Positions 57,370 to 64,000 of a stretch of 64,000 bases of DNA are shown here, in pieces. The stretch's first letter is position 1, and each line of letters starts with the position of its first letter. The translations under genes were made by a program, and so were the position numbers. The notes under the pieces are model-generated. The model saw nothing but the letters and a program-made list of their open reading frames with translations. It made no database searches and had not been told where the DNA came from. The stretch is from Pseudomonadota bacterium (GTDB lineage: Bacteria > Desulfobacterota > Binatia > Binatales > Binataceae): positions 1-64,000 of the forward strand of contig JAJPHZ010000025.1 in assembly GCA_021325025.1 (NCBI GenBank), written 5' to 3'.

Positions 57370-58719
57370 ATGGTCAAGTCAGCGATTCTGCTTGCCGAAA
57401 CCGACGCGAGGTTGCGCGGGCAGCTTGCCGCGTTTATCGCCGCGCGCGGCTACCGCGTGGTCGAGGCGTCCGACGCGCGCGCCGCGGCGCGCGCGATACG
57501 TAGCCCTTGCCTGGTCCTGGCGATCGTCGCCGCGCGTTTGCGCGAGGGCGACGACGGGCTGCGTGTTGCGGCGTCGATGCGCGAGATGCGGTGCGATTTG
57601 CCCGTTATCCTGCTTGCATCGGACAGTTCCGAGGAGCTGGCAGTCGCCGCGCTGCGCGCCGGCTGTGCCGACTATTTCCGCACCCCACCGCCGCTTGAGG
57701 AGCTGATGGCAAGCGTGGAGCGGCGCCTGTGGCGCGGCCATGCAGCCGCCGGCCCCACCGACGAGACGGGCGGGATCGAGATGATCGGGCACAGTCCGCC
57801 GATGCGTGAGGTGCGTGACTACCTCTTCAAGGTGGCGGCCACCGACAGCAACACCCTGATTACCGGCGAGACCGGCACCGGCAAGGAGCTGGCCGCCGCG
57901 CTGATTCATCGCCACAGCGCGCGCCGCGACAGGCCTTTTGTGTGCGTCAATTGCGCGGCGATACCCGAAGGTTTGCTGGAGAGCGAGCTGTTCGGCTATG
58001 AGCGCGGCGCCTTTACTGGAGCGCAGTCGTCCAAGGAGGGAACCCTGAAGCTGGCCGACGGCGGCACGGTGTTCTTCGACGAGATCGGCGACATGAGTCC
58101 GTTTTCGCAAGCCAAGCTGCTGCGCGCGATCGAGGCGCGCGAGGCGCGTCCGCTGGGCGCGCGCCGCGAGGTCGCCTTTGACATCCGCGTCATTGCCGCG
58201 ACCAACCGCAATCTGGAGCAATTGATGGCGGAGCAGAAATTCAGGCCCGATCTCTTCTTCCGCCTGAATGTCGCCAGTATCCACTTGCCGCCGCTGCGCG
58301 CCCGCAAGGAGGACCTGGTGCCGCTAAGCCGCCACTACATCGGCCGGATGAACCGCGAGCGCGGCACGGATGTCGAGGGATTCAGCGCGCAGACGCTCGA
58401 AGCCCTGATTCGCTACGACTGGCCCGGCAATGTGCGCGAGCTCAAAAATCTGATCGAAGCGGTCTTCATCGGCGAACCGCCGCGGCTGATCGCGCCGGCC
58501 AATCTGCCGCCGGGCTTCCGCATCCGCCTCGAGCAGAGCGCGGGGCCGCCCGAAAGCGAACGCGACCGCGTGCTGTCGGCCCTGCTCGCCGCCAACTGGA
58601 ACAAGAGCCGCGCGGCGCAGCAGTTGCGCTGGTCACGCATGACGCTGTACCGCAAGATGTCGCGCTATCACATGGTCAACGACACCTCGGTGCGCCGCGC
58701 CGCCGAGCCGAATTCCTAG
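57370..58719 (+). CDS. Sigma-54-dependent activator with a degenerate receiver domain
   Basis: 449 residues. Residues 1-115 fold like a receiver, but the phospho-acceptor is absent (CLVLAIVAARL where DLVLLDLRL is expected) and the conserved Lys is Thr (YFRTPP), so it is probably not phosphorylated. The AAA+ domain has Walker A GETGTGKE (166-173), GAFTGA (213-218, sigma-54 contact), Walker B VFFDEIGD (234-241) and the R-finger block. A Fis-type helix-turn-helix ends it (NKSRAAQQLRWSRMTLYRKM). ATG 57370 follows GGGGGGA; a GTG at 57280 is possible. It sits directly upstream of the contractile injection genes, so it likely controls them. Confidence 0.93.
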   Translation: MVKSAILLAETDARLRGQLAAFIAARGYRVVEASDARAAARAIRSPCLVLAIVAARLREGDDGLRVAASMREMRCDLPVILLASDSSEELAVAALRAGCADYFRTPPPLEELMASVERRLWRGHAAAGPTDETGGIEMIGHSPPMREVRDYLFKVAATDSNTLITGETGTGKELAAALIHRHSARRDRPFVCVNCAAIPEGLLESELFGYERGAFTGAQSSKEGTLKLADGGTVFFDEIGDMSPFSQAKLLRAIEAREARPLGARREVAFDIRVIAATNRNLEQLMAEQKFRPDLFFRLNVASIHLPPLRARKEDLVPLSRHYIGRMNRERGTDVEGFSAQTLEALIRYDWPGNVRELKNLIEAVFIGEPPRLIAPANLPPGFRIRLEQSAGPPESERDRVLSALLAANWNKSRAAQQLRWSRMTLYRKMSRYHMVNDTSVRRAAEPNS

Positions 58720-58728
58720 CAGCGCAAC

Positions 58729-58745
58729 GGGGACGAGTTGTCCCC
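58729..58745 (+). terminator. Hairpin after the activator gene
   Basis: GGGGAC (58729-58734) pairs with GTCCCC (58740-58745) around GAGTT, ten bases past the stop. There is no T-run, so it may only contribute to termination or mRNA stability. Confidence 0.35.
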
Positions 58746-58867
58746 AGGTAGCCCGTTCCACCCTGACAGAAGGTTGGCTGCTTTCCTTTACTTCTCTGTG
58801 CAGCGCGGAGAGCGAGTCAGGTAGCGGCTTGTCCGAAAATCCCCTGCCGCAAACGCGTTGGCGGCGG

Positions 58868-58887
58868 TGTAACAGTGCGCTGTTACA
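58868..58887. promoter_or_regulatory. Operator-like dyad, TGTAAC half-sites (site 1)
   Basis: TGTAACAG and CTGTTACA form a perfect 8+8 dyad with a 4-base centre. It lies about 290 bases before the predicted -24/-12 promoter start and shares the TGTNAC half-site with the two dyads at 59013-59052. Such repeated dyads upstream of a -24/-12 promoter are typical enhancer sites for sigma-54 activators. Confidence 0.6.
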
Positions 58888-59012
58888 GTGGTCAAGTTTC
58901 GATGGCTGTGCTTTTTTGCCCCACCGACCCGGCAGGCGGCTTTTCGCTCTCTTCATTATGTCTATTTTTTCAACAAGCAGTTCCTCTCCGGACCCGTCCC
59001 TGCCATACCGCG

Positions 59013-59052
59013 GTGTCACTTTTGTTACTCTTTGTAACAACACGATGTGACA
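59013..59052. promoter_or_regulatory. Nested operator-like dyads (sites 2 and 3)
   Basis: TTGTTAC (59022-59028) and GTAACAA (59034-59040) form a 7+7 dyad with a 5-base centre. Around it, TGTCAC (59014-59019) and GTGACA (59047-59052) form an outer dyad. All halves fit TGTNAC. The group lies about 120-160 bases upstream of the predicted sigma-54 start, the usual distance for an enhancer. Confidence 0.6.
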
Positions 59053-59094
59053 AATTTTTTGAATCAGGCCCGGCGCGCGGCGCAGCGCCGACGC

Positions 59095-59119
59095 AAAAGC
59101 CGCCTGCGGCTTGAATTTT
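59095..59119 (+). terminator. Hairpin with trailing T-run upstream of the injection-system genes
   Basis: AAGCCGC (59097-59103) pairs with GCGGCTT (59106-59112) around CT, followed by GAATTTT. With the leading A-run it resembles an intrinsic terminator and would insulate the downstream promoter from the activator transcript. The stem is short, so confidence is moderate. Confidence 0.45.
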
Positions 59120-59146
59120 CGCGGCGAGCCGCGGCGGTGGGCGCGA

Positions 59147-59162
59147 TGGCATCGCGATTGCG
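59147..59162 (+). promoter_or_regulatory. Candidate sigma-54 (-24/-12) promoter
   Basis: TGGCAT, five bases, then TTGCG: the GG and GC dinucleotides are separated by exactly 10 bases as the sigma-54 consensus requires. The -24 half matches well except T for C, and the -12 half lacks the final A/T. The start would fall near 59173, only about 4 bases before the DUF3467 ATG at 59177, so that gene would have almost no leader or be translated from another start. The dyads upstream and the adjacent activator gene support it; the sequence match alone does not prove it. Confidence 0.4.
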
Positions 59163-59176
59163 TGCCGTGCGCCGCG

Positions 59177-59440
59177 ATGGACGAAGACGAAACCGGCGGG
59201 GCGCATGACCGGGAGCCTCTGGAAGGACGTTACGCCAACACTTTTCAGGTGGGCCACAACGCCTTCGAGTTCGTGCTCGACTTCGGGCAGGCCAACCTGC
59301 CGGATACGCCGCGCTACCACACCCGCATCATCACCGGCCCGGTTTCGGCCAAGGTGCTGTTTGCGGTGCTGCGCGAGTCCATCGAGCGTTACGAGGAGGC
59401 GTTCGGAAAGATTCCCGATGCCGCGGAGGAGAACGGTTGA
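59177..59440 (+). CDS. DUF3467 family protein
   Basis: 87 residues. GRYANTFQVGHNAFEFVLDFGQ, YHTRIITGPVSAKVLFAVLRESIERYEEAFGKIP is the DUF3467 pattern, a small predicted alpha/beta protein of unknown function. ATG 59177 gives the normal length; the frame continues to a TTG at 59111. It precedes the tail sheath gene by 49 bases, holding a 7-bp hairpin (59443-59459). Its position suggests a part in the injection system or its control, which is inference. Confidence 0.75.
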   Translation: MDEDETGGAHDREPLEGRYANTFQVGHNAFEFVLDFGQANLPDTPRYHTRIITGPVSAKVLFAVLRESIERYEEAFGKIPDAAEENG

Positions 59441-59442
59441 GC

Positions 59443-59459
59443 AGCCGGCACGGCCGGCT
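59443..59459 (+). promoter_or_regulatory. Intergenic hairpin before the sheath gene
   Basis: AGCCGGC (59443-59449) pairs with GCCGGCT (59453-59459) around ACG. It sits 30 bases before the sheath ATG and could set relative sheath output by mRNA processing or stability. No T-run follows. Confidence 0.3.
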
Positions 59460-59489
59460 GGCAAGTAAAGCGGCCGCCAAGGAGGCGCC

Positions 59490-61115
<1,626 letters not shown>

Positions 61116-61127
61116 GAGGAAAGTTCG

Positions 61128-61637
61128 ATGGGCAAACCGTTTTCCGTCAACACCACCCGCTTCGATCCCTACAAGAACTTTCGCTTTCTCGTCTATTTGG
61201 AGCAAGCCACGACACCGGTGGCGGCGGTCAGCAAGGTCGGCGGACTCAAGCGCTCCTCCGACGTCATCGAATACAAGGAAGGCGGCAACGCGCTAATCCG
61301 CAAGGGCCTGGGACGCACCAAGTACGACCCGATCACGCTGGAGCGCGGCGTCACGCATGACAAGGACTTCGAGGACTGGGCCAACGCCGCGCAGGTGCTG
61401 GACAAGGGCTCGCCCTCGCAGTCGCTCAAGAACCTGCGCAAGGAAGTGCGCATCGAGCTGCTCAACGAGGCCGGCCAGCCGGTGCATCGCTACGTCGTCC
61501 ATCGCTGCTGGGTTTCGGAGTATCAGGCGCTCAGCGACATGGACGCGGGCGGCAACGCCGTCATCCTCGAGCACATCAAGCTGGAGAACGAAGGCTGGGA
61601 GCACGACCTCAGCCTGACCGAACCGACCGAAGTGTAA
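61128..61637 (+). CDS. Tail tube (inner tube) protein, T4 gp19-like
   Basis: 169 residues. DPYKNFRFLVYLEQATTPVAAVSKVGGLKRSSDVIEYKEGGN and KYDPITLERGVTHDKDFEDWAN match the phage tail / Afp1-type tube family, as does the C-terminal NAVILEHIKLENEGWEHD. Hexameric rings of it stack to form the tube that is injected. AGGAGG lies at the sheath stop, 12 bases before the ATG, so sheath and tube are coupled. Only one tube gene is visible. Confidence 0.93.
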   Translation: MGKPFSVNTTRFDPYKNFRFLVYLEQATTPVAAVSKVGGLKRSSDVIEYKEGGNALIRKGLGRTKYDPITLERGVTHDKDFEDWANAAQVLDKGSPSQSLKNLRKEVRIELLNEAGQPVHRYVVHRCWVSEYQALSDMDAGGNAVILEHIKLENEGWEHDLSLTEPTEV

Positions 61638-61694
61638 CAGGCGGCTGAGACGCCGCCGTGCAGGCGTCGAATCGCCCGCCGGAGAGAGGGTTTT

Positions 61695-62474
61695 GTGAAC
61701 GTTTTTCAACTGCCGGTCAGCCAGGCGGCGGTCGCGATACGGCCGCCTGCGGGCGCCGAGGAATTGCTGATGCTGGAGGCTGCCGCCTCGCCCGCGGCGC
61801 TTGCGATCGCCTTGCTCGGCCGCCTCGCGCATCGTGCCGACGCAGGCGCGATCGACTGGCACGAGATGAGCGCCACCGATGTCGACGCGGCGCTGTTGCA
61901 TCTGCGGCAGGTGGTATTCGGCGATGCGATCCGCGCCGGCGTGACATGCCCGGGGGCGCAATGCCGCAAGCCTATCGATATCGGCTTTGGAATCAGCAGC
62001 TACCTCCAGCATCATGCGCCCCGTCCGCCGCGCGGCGTCGAGCCAGCGCAGGAGGCGGGATGGATGCGCCTGTGCGGTGCGGACGTCAGCTTCCGGCTGC
62101 CCAGCGCGGGCGACCAGGCGGCCGCGGCGTTGACCGGCGATCCGCGGCGCGAACTGATCGCGCGCTGCGTCAGGCCGGCGGGCATTCGTGCGGCAGCGCT
62201 CCGGCGCGTTGAGAACGCGATGGAAGCGATGGCGCCCAACCTGGCCCGCAACCTTGACGCGCGATGCCCGGAGTGCGGGGCGGCGGTGCAGGTGTATTTC
62301 GATCCACGGCGGTTTTGTCTGACCGAGCTGCGCGAGCATGCCGCCTTCATCTACGAGGATACCCATCTGCTCGCCCAACATTATCACTGGCCGGAGAGCG
62401 ACATTCTGGCTCTCCCGCGCGACCGGCGCATCCGCTACGTGGAGATCGTCCGGGCAGCAAGGAGCGCAGCCTGA
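61695..62474 (+). CDS. Baseplate hub assembly protein, T4 gp26-like, with zinc-type cysteines
   Basis: 259 residues. Cys85-x4-Cys90 (CPGAQC) and Cys191-x2-Cys194 (CPECG) could form a zinc site. The C-terminal HYHWPESDILALPRDRRIRYVEIV motif is the conserved end of gp26-type baseplate hub assembly chaperones found in tail-like gene clusters. It would help build the baseplate or tube base and not necessarily remain in the particle. GTG 61695 has GGAGAGAGGG upstream. It follows the tube gene by 57 bases and precedes the next gene by one base. Confidence 0.75.
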   Translation: MNVFQLPVSQAAVAIRPPAGAEELLMLEAAASPAALAIALLGRLAHRADAGAIDWHEMSATDVDAALLHLRQVVFGDAIRAGVTCPGAQCRKPIDIGFGISSYLQHHAPRPPRGVEPAQEAGWMRLCGADVSFRLPSAGDQAAAALTGDPRRELIARCVRPAGIRAAALRRVENAMEAMAPNLARNLDARCPECGAAVQVYFDPRRFCLTELREHAAFIYEDTHLLAQHYHWPESDILALPRDRRIRYVEIVRAARSAA

Positions 62475-62475
62475 G

Positions 62476-63372
62476 ATGGCGCGCCCCTCCTACTTCGCTC
62501 AGGCGGCGGGACGCGCCAGCCGCAAGCTACCCGAACTGACGCCGCCCTCCGCGCTGCTGGCGCGCTGGCAAATGGCGGCAGCGGCGCCGCTTGAGCCTGA
62601 GCCGGCAGGCCGCGGCACACCTGCCACATCCGCGGCGCGGGCCGATGAGCGCGCGGGCCCAATCGCGGCCCGGCAACCTGCATCGGGCGTTCGGCCTGTT
62701 CCGGCATCTCCCGGCACGATGCGCATTGACCAGCAAGCAAATGCACGAGACGCCGCCGCAGTCCGGGTTGTATCGCCGCCGCAAGTTGAGGCGATTTCTG
62801 AAAATCGTGTCGCGGCAGGGCCGGGAAAGGTCGACGCGCCTGGCCCCAGGGCCGCACAGGGTGCCGACGGACTCCCGCAGGCGCATCCGGTGCCGCCCTC
62901 GACCGCTGCGGTGCGGGCACCGCAAGTCGGCGTTAAACAACCTGTAGACAATCAGTCACCGGTAGTAATCGTTGCGGCTACGACGGCGGCGCAGAGGCCG
63001 GCTCATGTTCAAGAGCGCCCTGTAGCGAGGGGCGCTTTCGCCCCGCAGCTCGGTGAAGCGCCTCAGGCCGCGGCCGCGGCGGCAACGATCGCGCCGCCCT
63101 CGCCGCCATCCGCTGCGTCGCAAGCCGGCGCTTCGCCGCCCGCGTTCGCCGTGCTGACGCCGGCGGTGCCGGCGGAGCGGCCGCCGCTGGCTGCGCCCTC
63201 GGCCACACAAGCGCGAGAGGCGGCGCCGCTAATCCGTATCGGGTCGGTGGAGGTGCAGATCGCACCGGCGGCGTCGCCGCCGCCTGCGACGCGCCCGGCG
63301 GCGGTTGCGCCGCGGCCGCGGGCGGCCCTGTCGCGCGAGCTGATTTCAACCTACGGCCTGCGGCAGGGATAA
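62476..63372 (+). CDS. Ala/Pro-rich particle protein with a conserved C-terminal motif
   Basis: 298 residues, about half Ala, Pro, Gln and Val, with no predicted fold in the middle. The N terminus (MARPSYFAQAAGRASRKLPELTPPSALL) and the C-terminal APLIRIGSVEVQIAP plus LSRELISTYGLRQG are the only structured-looking ends; the latter recurs in proteins between gp26-like and Pvc16-like genes in tail-like clusters. Its long disordered part could be a tether or scaffold. ATG 62476 lies one base after the previous stop. I do not know its role. Confidence 0.7.
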   Translation: MARPSYFAQAAGRASRKLPELTPPSALLARWQMAAAAPLEPEPAGRGTPATSAARADERAGPIAARQPASGVRPVPASPGTMRIDQQANARDAAAVRVVSPPQVEAISENRVAAGPGKVDAPGPRAAQGADGLPQAHPVPPSTAAVRAPQVGVKQPVDNQSPVVIVAATTAAQRPAHVQERPVARGAFAPQLGEAPQAAAAAATIAPPSPPSAASQAGASPPAFAVLTPAVPAERPPLAAPSATQAREAAPLIRIGSVEVQIAPAASPPPATRPAAVAPRPRAALSRELISTYGLRQG

Positions 63373-63385
63373 CGGGGATTGTACG

Positions 63386-64000
63386 ATGCCGCTGAGTGCG
63401 CTCGGAGTTCTGGATCTGTCGCTGGTGACCGACACGCTCATCAACATGATCAAAACCTGCCGCGACAATTCGCCGATGTGGAAGGCCAACGGCGGCGACG
63501 TCGACAAGTTTACGATCAATGTCAGCGGTTCGGCGCCCGAAACCGTGCGCGATGCCGGCGGCTGTCAACTGTCGCTCTACCTCTTTCACGTCGAGCAGGA
63601 CCAGTTCCAGATGAACTCGCCGGTGATGGGACCCCGGGCGCAGCCGGTCCCGTTTCAACCGCTCAGCCTCAATCTCTATTTCCTGCTGACCGCTTTCGCC
63701 AAGGACGACTACGTCGCCGAGCAGCGTGCGATGAGTATTGCGATGCGCTGCTTTCACGAAAATCCGATCGTCCACACCACCGTCACGCTGCCGCTGCCGC
63801 CGCCCACCGGCGTCAAGGAGGAGTTCACGCTGACGATGGCGGTGCAGAGTGCGGACGACATGGCGCGGCTGTGGCAGGCGGTCACGTCGCCGATGCGTCT
63901 GGCGGCCATCTACCGCGTCAGCGTGATCTTCCTGAGTCCGCCAGCCACGCCGGTAGCCGCCAAAAAGGTCACCACCATCAGCCTGTCCGCCGATCCCACC
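63386..64000 (+). CDS. DUF4255 / Pvc16-like tail terminator (partial, cut by window end)
   Basis: 205 codons are visible and still open at base 64000. MPLSALGVLDLSLVTDTLINMIKTC begins the DUF4255 N-terminal domain, with GGCQLSLYLFHVEQDQFQMNSPV and PLSLNLYFLLTAFAKDDYVAEQRAMSIAM in the body. In Afp/PVC-type particles Pvc16 caps the tube and sheath at the far end. The start ATG is 14 bases after the previous stop. The remaining genes of the cluster (spike, hub, baseplate, ATPase, tail fibres, toxins) should lie to the right. Confidence 0.88.
   Translation, partial: MPLSALGVLDLSLVTDTLINMIKTCRDNSPMWKANGGDVDKFTINVSGSAPETVRDAGGCQLSLYLFHVEQDQFQMNSPVMGPRAQPVPFQPLSLNLYFLLTAFAKDDYVAEQRAMSIAMRCFHENPIVHTTVTLPLPPPTGVKEEFTLTMAVQSADDMARLWQAVTSPMRLAAIYRVSVIFLSPPATPVAAKKVTTISLSADPT

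Overview
The window is a GC-rich bacterial chromosome segment with densely packed genes on both strands. It most likely comes from an uncultured soil or water lineage of the Candidatus Binatota / Desulfobacterota type. That placement is inference: it rests on many PF04909 amidohydrolases, F420-type LLM oxidoreductases, a P450 with a [3Fe-4S]-type ferredoxin, Gram-negative lipoproteins and a GldA/F/G-like exporter occurring together. No rRNA or tRNA gene was recognised, so taxonomy is not fixed by a marker.

Left part (0-31.7 kb). The tail of a possible amidohydrolase and a foldback repeat precede an SDR. Next are a 1324-residue secreted Asp-box propeller protein with ASH-like repeats and a small exported protein expressed from the same promoter region. 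These are followed by an arginine-deiminase-like enzyme, a ferredoxin, acpS, an LLM oxidoreductase and a GNAT. polA is followed on the same strand by an ECF sigma / zinc anti-sigma / exported protein cassette. Then come a GldA-GldF-GldG-DUF4340 ABC cluster (the DUF4340 gene is frameshifted), two amidohydrolases, two LLM oxidoreductases, glgX, ppk1, a DUF1646 transporter, a lipoprotein, a potassium channel and an MFS transporter.

Middle part (31.7-56 kb). This is a catabolic or xenobiotic-type accessory region. It holds eight PF04909 amidohydrolases together with those at 18-20 kb, an imidazolonepropionase-type amidohydrolase, nitronate monooxygenase, endonuclease V and a broken NIPSNAP gene. 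It also holds three SDRs, two VOC proteins, a SnoaL-like protein, a phosphatidylcholine-phospholipase-C-type lipoprotein, a P450, a methyltransferase, a truncated haemoglobin, an ACAD10-type phosphotransferase and an acyl-CoA dehydrogenase. Two paralogues of an unrecognised, possibly ferritin-like protein (37.3 and 46.2 kb) each sit beside an amidohydrolase.

Right part (56-64 kb). An MddA-like methyltransferase is followed by a sigma-54 activator with a degenerate receiver domain. After it comes a 457-base control region with TGTNAC dyads, a hairpin and a -24/-12 promoter match. Downstream are a DUF3467 protein, a contractile tail sheath, a tail tube, a gp26-like baseplate chaperone, an Ala/Pro-rich protein and a Pvc16-type DUF4255 protein cut by the window end. 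This is the start of an extracellular contractile injection system (or related tail-like particle), apparently under dedicated sigma-54 control, and it is the most interesting part of the window.
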